A stretch of 64,000 bases of DNA from Psychrobacter immobilis (GCF_904846285.1 NZ_CAJHAD010000002.1:62001-126000); one strand, 5' to 3'; positions 42,471-52,509 are shown, counted from the first letter of the stretch. Numbers and translations: made by a program. Notes: a model not told the origin generated them from the sequence alone.

Positions 42471-42911
42471 TTAACCTTCTGCTTGATCAATACGCGTTAA
42501 ACGCTGTAAGACCACTTGGGTACGCTCAGCTGCCAATTCGTTTTTCTTCTTCAAGTCACTATTTTGCTGTTTAATATCGCTATATTGCTGCTTTAATTCG
42601 TTATTTTGTTGCTGCAGCTCATTATTTTTTTGTTGTAATTGGCTAATCTGCTTTTGCAAGTTATCTTGCTCTTCGCCTATCATATGATGCGCTTCAGCAA
42701 GGTTTTGATAACGCTTATCTAAATCGCTCAATTGTTTTTTAGCACCGTCACGCTCTGTATAACTGCTATCGAGTTTGGTTTTTAACGTGGCGAGCTCTTT
42801 TGGGTCAGTCGCTGGTTGTTGTTTGAGGCTGCTAAGTTCAGCACTGACAAGCTGATACTGTTTTTTGATATCGAGTACCATTTTTTCTAATATTCTAAGT
42901 TGGTCATACAT
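42471..42911 (-). CDS. Coiled-coil protein adjacent to zapA (TIGR02449/ZapB-like)
   Basis: 146 aa, almost wholly predicted coiled coil, with a Gln/Asn/Lys-rich run (QLQQKNNELQQQNNELKQQ). The position beside zapA and divergent from UPF0149 matches the small conserved coiled-coil protein of this locus in other gamma-proteobacteria. A role in division with ZapA is inferred from context. It is longer than the usual 70 aa because of the repeats. Confidence 0.72.
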   Translation of the reverse strand: MYDQLRILEKMVLDIKKQYQLVSAELSSLKQQPATDPKELATLKTKLDSSYTERDGAKKQLSDLDKRYQNLAEAHHMIGEEQDNLQKQISQLQQKNNELQQQNNELKQQYSDIKQQNSDLKKKNELAAERTQVVLQRLTRIDQAEG

Positions 42912-43118
42912 AGTCAGTTTTTATCCTTAACAAGTAAGCGTGAATGAATTTTGTTCTCTGCGTTTAATAATGCCATAGGTGACCGCATAATATCTATATC
43001 AACAAAGTAATTGTATGCCGCTTTGTTTCGTGACTGCTATCAATCGCCGCTTTATGAATAACATCCTGCGGCGTCTGTTTGTATTTAATACTATTAATCA
43101 ATAACTAGGACCTCTATT

Positions 43119-43772
43119 ATGAATGACAATATCTCTGGCTGGAATACCTGGCTGACCGCATTTGATGACTGGACTGACGTGTCTATCAGCGAGGTACATG
43201 GCTTGATGACAGGGCTGATGACCGCCTGTGATGCGCCTGATGAACCAGTATGGGCAAAGGTGTTTGAGGAGCTGAGTTTTGCGCCGCTGCCTGATGAAGC
43301 ATTAACCTTGTTGACAGAAGAAGCAGAAGACATCGTTTTTCAGCTAAAAGATAAAGACGATGCTTATTCCTATACGCCGTTGGTGCCAGATGATGAACAT
43401 GACCTATACGAGCGTGTGATGGCGCTGAAACAGTGGGCAAATGGCTTTATGACTGGTTTTGGTATTACAGATTGTGGTCTGAGCAGCGACGAAAACGAGA
43501 TGCTGTCGGATTTGGCTAAAATCGGTGGCATTCGTTTAGAAGATGACGAAGATTTTGAAGGTGGCGAAGAGTCTTATCTGCATATTTACGAGTTTGCGCG
43601 CATGGTGCCAGTGAGCTTTGCTACCCGTAAGCGTAAAGCTGTTAAAGATATTGCTCTGATTGCTGGACTGGCTATCGATGCCAAAACCACCAAAGAGCTA
43701 CAAGCAGAAGGTAAGTTGCCAAAACCGATGCCGCCAGTGCTTGATGTGATGAATCAAAACCGTCCATCATAA
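43119..43772 (+). CDS. UPF0149 (YgfB-like) family protein
   Basis: 217 aa. It reads SISEVHGLMTGLMTACDAPD, then LKQWANGFMTGFGI, both family marks, and is acidic throughout. YgfB proteins have been linked to control of amidase and cell-wall recycling in Pseudomonas. Divergent from the zapA pair. TAGGACCTCTATT precedes the ATG. Confidence 0.9.
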   Translation: MNDNISGWNTWLTAFDDWTDVSISEVHGLMTGLMTACDAPDEPVWAKVFEELSFAPLPDEALTLLTEEAEDIVFQLKDKDDAYSYTPLVPDDEHDLYERVMALKQWANGFMTGFGITDCGLSSDENEMLSDLAKIGGIRLEDDEDFEGGEESYLHIYEFARMVPVSFATRKRKAVKDIALIAGLAIDAKTTKELQAEGKLPKPMPPVLDVMNQNRPS

Positions 43773-43801
43773 ACAGCATAATATGATGAATAGATGTAAA
43801 A

Positions 43802-43840
43802 ATAGCCAAGTTTGACGCCATGCAAATGGCACTTGGCTAT
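43802..43840. repeat. Stem-loop with nested inverted repeats after the UPF0149 gene
   Basis: ATAGCCAAGT (43802-43811) and ACTTGGCTAT (43831-43840) pair perfectly; inside, GCCAT and ATGGC pair around GCAA, with a 5-base bulge on one side. T follows only weakly on the plus strand; on the minus strand a T-run follows. Confidence 0.65.
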
Positions 43841-43878
43841 TAGATAGATAGCTATGAAAAAATAATAGAAGGGAAGCT

Positions 43879-44364
43879 ATGATGACTACTGATAATGAGA
43901 TGATTCATTTACGCCGCTGCGTGGAACTCGCTGCTGAAGCATTAGAGGCGGGCGATGCGCCGTTTGGCAGCGTGTTGGTTGATGGCGATGGCAATGTATT
44001 ACGAGAAGATCGTAATCGTGCCAATACGGTCGATGCGACTTACCATCCTGAAATTGCTGTGGCTAAATGGGCTGCTCAAAATATGACCCCTGCAGCGCGT
44101 GCAAAAGCGGTGGTTTATACCTCAGGTGAGCATTGTGCCATGTGCTCAGCTGCGCATGCATGGGCGGGGCTTGGTCGTATTGTTTATATCAGCTCATCAA
44201 AACAGCTAAGTACATGGATGGATGAAATGGGCGTGACATCAACATCGCCCATCAATTTATTAACTGTTCAAGAAGTTTCGCCGAATGTGGCAGTAGATGG
44301 TCCGATTGCTGGCTTAGATGAAGAAATCAAAGTACTGCAACAGCGCTCATTTCAAAAAGGCTAA
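43879..44364 (+). CDS. Nucleoside/guanine deaminase-like zinc enzyme
   Basis: 161 aa. Zinc ligands: HPEIAVAKW (His56, catalytic Glu58) and SGEHCAMC (Cys86, Cys89). The usual HAE is HPE and the usual PC-x-MC is HC-x-MC, which occurs in a subgroup of COG0590. It should deaminate a purine or pyrimidine base or nucleoside; the substrate is not clear. GAAGGGAAGCT precedes the ATG pair. Confidence 0.85.
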   Translation: MMTTDNEMIHLRRCVELAAEALEAGDAPFGSVLVDGDGNVLREDRNRANTVDATYHPEIAVAKWAAQNMTPAARAKAVVYTSGEHCAMCSAAHAWAGLGRIVYISSSKQLSTWMDEMGVTSTSPINLLTVQEVSPNVAVDGPIAGLDEEIKVLQQRSFQKG

Positions 44365-44383
44365 TTAAAAAATCTGCTTAAAG

Positions 44384-44412
44384 AGACTCATCAAAAAGTA
44401 TAGAGTCTTTTT
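44384..44412 (+). terminator. Weak terminator after the deaminase gene
   Basis: AGACTC (44384-44389) and GAGTCT (44403-44408) pair, with T following; the stem is short. Confidence 0.4.
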
Positions 44413-44438
44413 ATCTTATAGTACGATAAGGATGTCTT

Positions 44439-45689
44439 ATGACGGTAAGAAATCACAATAAAGTTGCAAAAAGAGCAACGCCTAATGCTCATTATTCTCC
44501 TGCTAATTATCCCACCGATAGTATTGATTGGCTGACAAGATTAATTGCGTTTGATACGGTCAGTCGGCATTCAAACTTAGCATTGATTGAAGAGGTGAAG
44601 GCTTACTGTGAGCAATTGGGCCTTACGGTAGATTTAACCTTTAATGACGCTAAAAATAAAGCCAATTTATTCGTTACGGTGCCAGCGGGAAAAAATGCCG
44701 ATGAAGTGAATCATGGTCTGGTGTTATCAGGTCATACCGATGTCGTACCCGTCGACGGTCAAGACTGGACGTCTGAGCCGTTCATAGCGACGATACGCGG
44801 CGACAAGCTTTACGGACGCGGTGCTTGCGATATGAAAGGTTTTATTGCCTGTGCGTTGACACTGTTGCCGCAAGCGGTAAATCTATCTAATGCAGGCAAG
44901 CTGCGTCGCCCATTGCATTTGGCGTTGTCATTTGATGAAGAGGTTGGTTGCTTGGGCGCGCCATTGATATTAGCCGATTTAAAAGCGCGCGGTATCACCC
45001 CTGATTATTGTATCGTCGGCGAGCCGACCAATATGGCGATGGTCGTGGCGCATAAAGGTATCGCCGTCTACCGTTGCCGCGTGCATGGTAAGTCTGCGCA
45101 TTCATCATTGACCGCAACAGGTGTCAACGCCATTAGCTATGCCAGTCGTTTGATTGGTTATGTCGATGAATTGGCGGAAGAGATTAGTCATCGCAGTGAT
45201 AACGATGCGCTGTTTGATGTGCCTTATTCGACATTGTCTGTAGGTACGATAAAAGGTGGGACGGCGACCAATATTGTCCCCAATCTGTGTGAGTTTACCT
45301 TTGACTATCGTAATCTGCCACATATGACGCAAGATGATATTCTCACACCGATTCAAGCAAAAGTAGCAGAGCTAAACGGCCAAATGCAAGCACGCTCTGC
45401 CGATACTGGCATTGAGCTGCTGCAAGAAGAAAGTGTACCGGCAATGACCGATAGCGACAGCGCTGAGCTACAAGCGTTAATAGCGGCACTAACTGGCGAC
45501 GATACACGTCATAAAGTTGCTTATGCCACTGAAGGCGGGCAATTTACCAATAGCGGCATTCCAACGATTATCTGTGGCCCCGGTAGTATTGAGCAGGCGC
45601 ATAAAGCCGATGAGTATGTGGTGCTAAATGAGATGGCACGCTGTGATGAGTTTTTACAAAAGCTGCTAAACAGCTGTACCAGCAATTGA
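44439..45689 (+). CDS. argE: ArgE, acetylornithine deacetylase
   Basis: 416 aa. The M20 zinc-peptidase motifs are SGHTDVVPVDGQDW and GRGACDMKGF; the second Glu lies in FDEEVGCLGA, and CIVGEPTNMAMV and HGKSAHSS follow. It removes acetate from N-acetylornithine in arginine synthesis. A 30-residue polar N-terminal lead precedes the usual start. AAGGATGTCTT precedes the ATG. Confidence 0.92.
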   Translation: MTVRNHNKVAKRATPNAHYSPANYPTDSIDWLTRLIAFDTVSRHSNLALIEEVKAYCEQLGLTVDLTFNDAKNKANLFVTVPAGKNADEVNHGLVLSGHTDVVPVDGQDWTSEPFIATIRGDKLYGRGACDMKGFIACALTLLPQAVNLSNAGKLRRPLHLALSFDEEVGCLGAPLILADLKARGITPDYCIVGEPTNMAMVVAHKGIAVYRCRVHGKSAHSSLTATGVNAISYASRLIGYVDELAEEISHRSDNDALFDVPYSTLSVGTIKGGTATNIVPNLCEFTFDYRNLPHMTQDDILTPIQAKVAELNGQMQARSADTGIELLQEESVPAMTDSDSAELQALIAALTGDDTRHKVAYATEGGQFTNSGIPTIICGPGSIEQAHKADEYVVLNEMARCDEFLQKLLNSCTSN

Positions 45690-45736
45690 TACAATAGGCA
45701 GTAAGTAGTTTCTTTCATCATATATGAGCATAAAAT

Positions 45737-45766
45737 ACACCGTCTTTATGGCGGTGTTTATTTTTT
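45737..45766 (+). terminator. argE terminator
   Basis: ACACCG (45737-45742) pairs with CGGTGT (45752-45757), followed by TATTTTTT. Confidence 0.8.
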
Positions 45767-45836
45767 CAACATTCAGTATTAACCATTGAGCATTAAACAT
45801 TTAAATTTTCTATTAATAAAAAGTAGGGGTTAGTTG

Positions 45837-46565
45837 ATGTCTTGGCATCTGTTTGCGGTATTTTTTGCAAGTACGTTTTTTATTTCAGCGACCCCTGGGC
45901 CGAATATGCTGCTGGCATTTCAATATGGGCTTAATTATGGTGTCAAGCGCACATTATGGACCCTGGCAGGTTTAAGTCTTGGGTTGTTTATATTATTACT
46001 CTCAACGCTCCTTGGACTGGATGTTATCAGCCGTCAATCGCCGTGGTTATTGACAGTTATTAAAACCGTTGGTGCTATTTATCTCATTTATTTGGGTATC
46101 GCATCGTGGCGCGATAGTACCAGTAGCAGCTTGATGAGTGATGCAAATGCGCTGAGTACAGAAGTTAATAAAGAGTTGACTCTGACTACTGAGATGTCTG
46201 ATAAACCTATGCCGCGCTCACTTTCTAGTGCCGCTGTCAAAACCCCGCCTAATGATTGGTTGTTGTTTCGAACTGGTATGTGGGTGTCACTGTCTAACCC
46301 AAAAGCGATCTTATTCTTCGCCGCCTTCTTTCCCAAATTTATCAATTTTAGTGCGCCGCTATGGCCGCAGTATATTATGCTTACCTTTGGGTTATTTTTG
46401 AGCGAGACGATTTGGCAGCTGATTTACACCCTTGGCGGTAAAAAGTTGGCAGGATGGTTGGACGTTGGCGAGCGTTTAGCATGGCTTAATCGCGGTTGCG
46501 GGGTGATATTTATGTTGATTGCAGCGGCTTTATTGGCTGAAGTGTTAAATGGTTTTTTGGCTTAA
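45837..46565 (+). CDS. LysE/RhtB-family amino-acid exporter
   Basis: 242 aa from the ATG at 45837 (a TTG precedes it by one codon; TAGGGG is 9 bases away). About six hydrophobic segments, with SATPGPNMLLAFQYGLNYG, the family opening. A hydrophilic insert near residues 95-140 is longer than usual. Exported amino acid unknown. Confidence 0.9.
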   Translation: MSWHLFAVFFASTFFISATPGPNMLLAFQYGLNYGVKRTLWTLAGLSLGLFILLLSTLLGLDVISRQSPWLLTVIKTVGAIYLIYLGIASWRDSTSSSLMSDANALSTEVNKELTLTTEMSDKPMPRSLSSAAVKTPPNDWLLFRTGMWVSLSNPKAILFFAAFFPKFINFSAPLWPQYIMLTFGLFLSETIWQLIYTLGGKKLAGWLDVGERLAWLNRGCGVIFMLIAAALLAEVLNGFLA

Positions 46566-46630
46566 CGAAGTTTGTAATTTAAAAAGTAACTATCACCTTA
46601 CACATTTATAAGTAAAATTAATATTCATGA

Positions 46631-46666
46631 AAAAGCCGTTCACTATTTAATAGTGAACGGCCTTTT
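46631..46666. terminator. Bidirectional terminator between lysE-like gene and miaB
   Basis: GCCGTTCACTA pairs with TAGTGAACGGC, with A and T tracts. Confidence 0.92.
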
Positions 46667-46695
46667 CTTATTGACTTGGAATTATGTTTTAACGG

Positions 46696-48198
46696 TTACG
46701 CCAATACTTCGATTAACTCACCCTTAACCATGTGCGGGCTAACAAAATCGGTAATACGCACGCTGACGATTTTACCCAGTAGTTCATCCATTTTCTCAAC
46801 ATCATAAGGGAACATAACGGTACGCGTATTATCTGCTGTACCGATTAAGCAATCAGGATGACGATTGGCAATTTGCTCGACCAAGACGCGAGTGGTGGTA
46901 CCCACCATCTCATGGGTTTTTGCAAGGGTTGAATCGATAATCACTTGTTGGAATTCCGCCAGACGCGCTTTCTTAGTTTTAAAGCTCACATCGTCAGGCA
47001 ATTCTGCTGCTGGCGTGCCCGGACGCTTAGAGTAGATAAAGCTATAAGAGTGATCGAAATTCAATTCTTTTGCCAAGTTCAACGTATCTTGAAAATCTTG
47101 CTCGGTCTCACCAGGGAAGCCAATGATAAAGTCACTCGATAAGTGAATATCAGGACGTATGACTTTGAGTTTATTAATCTGATTGATATAAACGTCGATG
47201 GTATGGTTGCGTTTCATTGCCGCCAAGATAGCATTTGAACCACTTTGTACTGGCAAATGCAAATGTGATACCAGCTCTGGTAATTGCGCATAAGCGTCGA
47301 TGATATCATCGGTGAACTCGAGCGGGTGACTGGTGGTATAGCGAATACGCTCAATACCATCGACGTGCGACACATAATGCAGCAGTTCTGCGAAACGGCA
47401 AATACTGCCATCGTCTTTTTCGCCGCGATAGCCATTGACGTTTTGACCAAGTAAATTAATTTCGCGCACACCTTGCTCAGCTAGGCTGTCAATCTCTGCT
47501 AATACATCATCAAGTGGACGCGATAATTCTTCACCGCGGGTATAAGGTACGACGCAAAACGAGCAATACTTCGAGCAACCTTCCATAATGGATACAAAGG
47601 CTTTATACCCTTCTACGCGCGGCTCTGGCAGAAAATCAAACTTTTCGATACTTGGGAAGGATACATCTACTGTACCGATGCGATTCTTAGGCGCGATTTC
47701 ACGCTGCTCATGAGATTGGTCATAGAGCTCCGGTAAACGGTGTAAGGTTTGTGGCCCAAAGACCATATCGACATAAGGTGCGCGTTTTTGGATATTGTCG
47801 CCTTCTTGTGAAGCGACGCAACCACCAACACCGATAACCAAGTCTGGACGTTTTTCTTTGAGTTTGCGCCAGCGACCTAATTCTGAGAAGACTTTTTCTT
47901 GCGCTTTTTCGCGAATAGAGCAGGTATTCATTAACAGTACATCGGCTTCATCGATATTGTGAGTGACTTCCATACCGTGCGAATCACCAAGCACATCAAG
48001 CATTTTGCCAGAGTCATAAACGTTCATCTGACAGCCTTGGGTGGTAACAAAGACTTTTTTTGGCGCGCCATTGACTGCTGCTTTGGCTATTGATGTTTGG
48101 ACGGAACTTGGCGAGTTGAGTGCCGTAACGGTAGGCGCAGTAACCCTTGTGTCAACAGCAGCGTCATCGATGCGGGGATTAAATACAGTAACACTCAT
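46696..48198 (-). CDS. miaB: MiaB, tRNA-2-methylthio-N6-isopentenyladenosine synthase
   Basis: 500 aa. The radical-SAM cluster is CSKYCSFC (Cys208, 212, 215), and the auxiliary cluster cysteines are Cys56, Cys93 and Cys127 in the N-terminal UPF0004 domain. A TRAM-like C-terminal domain follows. It adds a methylthio group to A37 of tRNAs reading UNN. A 45-residue N-terminal extension (Thr/Val/Ala-rich) is longer than in E. coli. Monocistronic. Confidence 0.95.
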   Translation of the reverse strand: MSVTVFNPRIDDAAVDTRVTAPTVTALNSPSSVQTSIAKAAVNGAPKKVFVTTQGCQMNVYDSGKMLDVLGDSHGMEVTHNIDEADVLLMNTCSIREKAQEKVFSELGRWRKLKEKRPDLVIGVGGCVASQEGDNIQKRAPYVDMVFGPQTLHRLPELYDQSHEQREIAPKNRIGTVDVSFPSIEKFDFLPEPRVEGYKAFVSIMEGCSKYCSFCVVPYTRGEELSRPLDDVLAEIDSLAEQGVREINLLGQNVNGYRGEKDDGSICRFAELLHYVSHVDGIERIRYTTSHPLEFTDDIIDAYAQLPELVSHLHLPVQSGSNAILAAMKRNHTIDVYINQINKLKVIRPDIHLSSDFIIGFPGETEQDFQDTLNLAKELNFDHSYSFIYSKRPGTPAAELPDDVSFKTKKARLAEFQQVIIDSTLAKTHEMVGTTTRVLVEQIANRHPDCLIGTADNTRTVMFPYDVEKMDELLGKIVSVRITDFVSPHMVKGELIEVLA

Positions 48199-48615
48199 AA
48201 GCGAAGTCCATGATTGACTAAAAATATAGCGGGGTAGGTGATTAACCGGTGGCGTATTTTATCACAACCCTGCAGCAATGTGAAAAGTTAGCGTACGCTT
48301 ATAGGGATAATTATGCTAAATTATTTATAATACTATCAAATGCTTACCTCGTATTGTGGAACAATTATGAGTATTGATAAAGATTGTCGGTATTTGAAGC
48401 GTCGTAACATTTTTGTGTTACACAGGGCTATCCGATTTATTAACGAAAAGTAAAGCTTATGGTTGAATATGCAACGAGTATAGTATGATGAAGCCAATCA
48501 TATCCGCACTATTGTTTAAATGAGCGTTTTAAGTAGGGTGAAAATACCCTTTTGAATTGAGATTTAAACTATTTATCTAGCCAAATTATTTAGACTTATT
48601 ATAAAGAGAGTCCGT
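48199..48615. other. Intergenic region between miaB and slt
   Basis: 417 bases. It holds a 6-bp hairpin GTAACA/TGTTAC (48404-48421) and the divergent promoters. A 28-codon frame at 48367 has no ribosome site and is probably chance. Confidence 0.5.
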
Positions 48616-50865
48616 ATGACAAAGCCGCAAGTTGCTCAGAGTATCAAGGATGAAGCTGCCAATCATCAAAATAATACGCCCAACCATCTTAAAAGAACGA
48701 TGCTAAGAACCAGTGTGTTGAGTGTGGCAACGGCAATGGGTGCGCTGGCAATGTCGCAAGTGGCTTATGCCGAACTGACTTGGGGTAATAATACCAGTAG
48801 TAGTGTTAATAATGGTTATCCGCAAGAAGGCAAATACCAGCCTGAGCCTTACCAGCCTCAAAACTATCAGCCGGATAACTATCAACCAGACAGCTATCAA
48901 CCACAAAGTTCTCAGCCAAATAACAGTTACCAATCAAACACCGGCTACCAAGCTGATAGTGGTGCGAGCTCATTTACAGCGGCGGCGATTGCAGCAGAGC
49001 GCGGTGATGTCAACGCGCTTTATAATTACGAGCAAGCGATGAGTGGCGGTTTATTTGCCATGTATCCCACTTATTGGCGCATGAATTTAGACTTAAATTC
49101 GCAAAGCCCGGCAGCGGTCTCACAGTTTGTGCGTCAATACCCAGATACGGTAATGGCAGAAAAACTGGTTGCTGATTTTGCTGAAACCAAAGCGGGCTCC
49201 AATGATTATGCCGCCGTACGCCAAGTAGCAAATCTCATCACCAACGCTGATGACAGTGAGAAGTGTGCCGTGGCGCTTGGTTTCAATAATGGCGGCGATA
49301 CCATGCGTGCGATGGCAGCCAAATCTGATGTTTGGCTAAACACCAAAAAGCAGCCAGCACTGTGTGACCAGTTGGCGCTAGAGATGAATAATAATGCGCT
49401 GATTAGCAATCAAGATAGAGTATCGCGCCTTAAGCGTATGCTGCGTAAAGGCAGAACGGGCGATATTATGGCGCTGTCTTCGCGTTTAGGTACACCGGTT
49501 CCTTACTCGTCGTTGAGTGACATTCAGCTCAATCCATCAGCATTCTTTAGCCGTTTTGCCCGCGAGCCTGCAAGCCAAACCAATCAATATCTGTACCTTT
49601 ATGCAATGGGGCGTGTCGCCGAAAAGTCTTATCGTGAGGCCGCATTGCAGTTAGATTTTGATATCAAGCAAGACAATCAGCGCTCAGCGAAATTATTGAC
49701 CGATGATACCCGCCGTGCCGCTTATCGTACGCTTGGCGTGCAGCGGATGAATCATAATACTGACGATGGCTTTAATGTTGAAGCGGTTGATTGGTTCCGT
49801 AATAGCTTGGACAATGACTTTAGCTTTGAAGAAGCTGAATATTATGCTATGGCAGCGATTCGTTTTAGTCGTTGGGATGATGTGGTCGAAGCCATCTCAA
49901 AAATGGATGCCGAAACCCAAAAAACCAATCAGTGGCAATATTGGCTGGCGCGTGCTTATGAGCAATCAAGTGATGCTAATAAACGCAATACCGCTAAAAA
50001 AATGTATCAAAACTTAGCGAAAAGTAATGAGTATTATGGTTTGATGGCCAAGGATAAAGTCGGTCAACGTTTTGATGCCAGTCGCTTGGGTGGCAGTAAT
50101 TTGCCAAACGTTAGTAGCGCTGACCGCGCCCGTGTTATGCAAAATCCGCACTTTGCTCGCGCATTTGCTTTATATAATGCCGATGCCAGTCGTGCCTATG
50201 CCAATCGCGAGTGGAACTGGGCGGTGAAAAAAGCACGTGACAATCGTGATGATAATCTGATTATTGCCGCTGCTCGTCAAGCATATGATATAGACTGGCT
50301 CGATCGGGCGATTTATGCGGTTGATAATACCAATAGGGTAGACAGCTTGGCTTTATCGCATCCGATGCCGCACCAATCGGCGGTCGTCCGTCACAGTCAG
50401 TCGGCGGGTATCGATCCGGCGTGGGCGTATGGCATTATGCGTCAAGAAAGCCGTTTTGTGGCGTCGGCGCGCTCAAACGTTGGCGCTAGCGGTCTGATGC
50501 AGGTCATGCCTGATACGGCAAAATATATTGCGCGTAACTTAGGCGAGACTTATAGCGCCAGCCGTGCCAATAGTGGTGATACCAATATTCGTTATGGTAC
50601 GTGGTATATGGGTGATATCTTTGGCAAATTGAACAGCCAGCCTGTTTTGGCAACAGCGGGCTATAACGCCGGTCCAAATAATGCCAAACGCTGGCAGCCG
50701 ACTTATGGCTCACTTGCAGCTGACCAGTATGTCGAGTCTATTGCCTTTCCTGAAACCCGCAATTACGTCAAACACGTGATGGAAAACGCTACTATTTATA
50801 GCAGTCTATTAGGCCGTGATCAGCCTATCAGCCAGCGTATGGGAACGGTTCCTGCGGCATTCTAA
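48616..50865 (+). CDS. slt: Soluble lytic murein transglycosylase (Slt family)
   Basis: 749 aa. A signal sequence (MGALAMSQVAYA) is followed by tandem YQPxx repeats at about 75-95 (YQPEPYQPQNYQPDNYQPDS), a long superhelical U-domain (about 120-580) and a C-terminal SLT domain. The catalytic Glu611 is in IMRQESRF, then GASGLMQVMPDTAKY and AGYNAGPNNAKRW. It cuts glycan chains in the periplasm to 1,6-anhydro ends, feeding the recycling path in which AmpD acts. The Pro/Gln repeat is an unusual linker. Confidence 0.93.
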   Translation: MTKPQVAQSIKDEAANHQNNTPNHLKRTMLRTSVLSVATAMGALAMSQVAYAELTWGNNTSSSVNNGYPQEGKYQPEPYQPQNYQPDNYQPDSYQPQSSQPNNSYQSNTGYQADSGASSFTAAAIAAERGDVNALYNYEQAMSGGLFAMYPTYWRMNLDLNSQSPAAVSQFVRQYPDTVMAEKLVADFAETKAGSNDYAAVRQVANLITNADDSEKCAVALGFNNGGDTMRAMAAKSDVWLNTKKQPALCDQLALEMNNNALISNQDRVSRLKRMLRKGRTGDIMALSSRLGTPVPYSSLSDIQLNPSAFFSRFAREPASQTNQYLYLYAMGRVAEKSYREAALQLDFDIKQDNQRSAKLLTDDTRRAAYRTLGVQRMNHNTDDGFNVEAVDWFRNSLDNDFSFEEAEYYAMAAIRFSRWDDVVEAISKMDAETQKTNQWQYWLARAYEQSSDANKRNTAKKMYQNLAKSNEYYGLMAKDKVGQRFDASRLGGSNLPNVSSADRARVMQNPHFARAFALYNADASRAYANREWNWAVKKARDNRDDNLIIAAARQAYDIDWLDRAIYAVDNTNRVDSLALSHPMPHQSAVVRHSQSAGIDPAWAYGIMRQESRFVASARSNVGASGLMQVMPDTAKYIARNLGETYSASRANSGDTNIRYGTWYMGDIFGKLNSQPVLATAGYNAGPNNAKRWQPTYGSLAADQYVESIAFPETRNYVKHVMENATIYSSLLGRDQPISQRMGTVPAAF

Positions 50866-51330
50866 TGCTTTTTCCTTACCCTAAAAAACCACTATCAGCT
50901 TGCTGCTAGTGGTTTTTTTATAGGCGTTTCTTTTATAGGTACGGTTTTTATAGATACGGCTTTTATATGCACTTTTCTTATATACATTGCTTTCATATAA
51001 AATGCTTTTATAGCGCTGATATATGACAGGTTTTAAATCGCCCTTTTAAAGTCAGTTATCCGCTTTTTAAACACTGTTTACGTTTTTGCTATAGATTAAA
51101 AAAGGCAATTTGCTACCATGACTCTAATTACCGTCTGCGTTTTTCGTTGGTTGATTCTTAGGCTGCTGAAATTTTAAAAGCAAACTGGCTTAATGCCGAA
51201 TATAACCAATTCTAGAAGCTATCTTCTTCATTGCTAAATGCTTTAACCTCTTATGATTAAAAAATATTTCAATCTGCCTATATTGTCGCAAGCTAGGCGT
51301 CAGTTATGTGTTCAGACAAAGGTGGGCTCG
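50866..51330 (+). other. Spacer after slt with degenerate repeats
   Basis: 465 bases. Besides the slt terminator, 50929-51014 is a run of about six degenerate units of the form CTTTTATAGRTACGG, with period near 15-17. The remainder is ordinary AT-rich DNA with the promoter for the next gene. Confidence 0.55.
50883..50919 (+). terminator. slt terminator
   Basis: AAAAAACCACTA pairs with TAGTGGTTTTTT; inner CAGC/GCTG continues the stem. Confidence 0.93.
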
Positions 51331-52038
51331 ATGTCAAAGACAAGGCTATCGGAGCATTTTAATCAATGCTTGATCAGCAAAAAGTATGAAAATAAGGGCA
51401 ATGTTGCTAATGCTACGATAGGTATTACAGCTTTACTTTTGTTGCAGGGTGTCATGATATTGCCAGCGCAAGCGGCAAGTGCTGCCAAAACGGGACAGCG
51501 CGTACTGATGATTGAGATGACGCCAGCGCTGTGCAGCTTACAACCGACGCGTGCGCGTATGCGCCAGTGTTTGGAAGGCTATTCGTTAACCGTTTCAGGT
51601 TTGGATATGGGCTATGGCGAGCGCTGCGGGCGTGGTAGTGAGCCACGTTTGACGCCACTACAATTAAAAGTCGTCAACCGTATCATGCCTGATACCACCG
51701 TGCGTACCCAAGCATGGCAACGTTACGGCATCTGTAGTCCGCTTAGCGCCAGTAATTATTTTCGCCAAATTACCAACTATGCCGGCGACTTAAAACTGCC
51801 GAGTGAACTGAATACAGGTAACAGTTATACGGTATTAAAATCGCGTTTTGTGGGACAAATGACCCGTTTAAATAGTGGTATGTCAGCGGATAGCATTGAT
51901 TTGATTTGTCAGGCAGGTGCGCGTCGTCAAATGGTTTTGACTGACGTCCATGTCTGTTATGAAGGCAGTGCCTTTGGTACTTGTAGTAACGTCGTCGATA
52001 ACTGTGGCAGTAAATTTATTATCTCAGGTGGCAAGTAA
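51331..52038 (+). CDS. RNase T2-fold protein lacking catalytic histidines
   Basis: 235 aa from the ATG at 51331, which follows AAAGGTGGGCTCG; an ATG at 51253 has no site. Signal peptide with cleavage near AQA-A. The mature region resembles RNase T2: a Cys-containing start (MTPALC), SLTVSGLDM at the first active-site position (normally HGLWP-like) and WQRYGIC at the second (normally EWxKHGTC). Both catalytic His are replaced (Ser, Tyr). Eight or more Cys remain, suggesting disulfides. It is probably a non-catalytic relative or has another use. The assignment is inferred from pattern only. Confidence 0.55.
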   Translation: MSKTRLSEHFNQCLISKKYENKGNVANATIGITALLLLQGVMILPAQAASAAKTGQRVLMIEMTPALCSLQPTRARMRQCLEGYSLTVSGLDMGYGERCGRGSEPRLTPLQLKVVNRIMPDTTVRTQAWQRYGICSPLSASNYFRQITNYAGDLKLPSELNTGNSYTVLKSRFVGQMTRLNSGMSADSIDLICQAGARRQMVLTDVHVCYEGSAFGTCSNVVDNCGSKFIISGGK

Positions 52039-52509
52039 GCAGCAAGTGGGCATTATTCATAATGAGTAATGAACCATAAAGTATATTCCTCTAATTTTTC
52101 AGTGCGCGACTATTAATTAGTGTGCGATTATCCATAAGCAAAAACGGCAGTGTTATGTATTTAACAGTAATATTACTTGTTTAATCGTATTAAATTCTCT
52201 TAAATAATGCTGTCGAAATTCCTATTAAATCTTTTCTTTGTTCAGCTCTTATATCCTTCTAAGACTTTATTTTATAGCTTTTTATAGCAAGATAAAACAT
52301 CTGTTCGTATAAAATGTAACAATATAACCCGTATAGTTATCTATCACATTCGCGCTTTCTCTAGACGGTTAATAGGCTGAGGTGCTACACTAGCTCTCGG
52401 TTTATGACTGCTATATTCAGCGAGAAAATCGCTATCTAAAACGATCATCCTCAATCAGAACCATCAATCAGAATCATGAATTATCTAATCTATAATTAGG
52501 GAGTATTCA
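52039..52509 (+). other. Leader region before mdh
   Basis: 471 bases, AT-rich, no gene seen. A small hairpin AGCGA/TCGCT at 52419-52433 and a 13-bp tandem repeat (TCAATCAGAACCA, 52451-52463; TCAATCAGAATCA, 52464-52476) lie close to the mdh start. Function unknown. Confidence 0.5.

Noticed and set aside
48367..48453. 28-codon frame before slt
   Set aside because: No ribosome site, and the sequence looks like random AT-rich frame with a hairpin inside.
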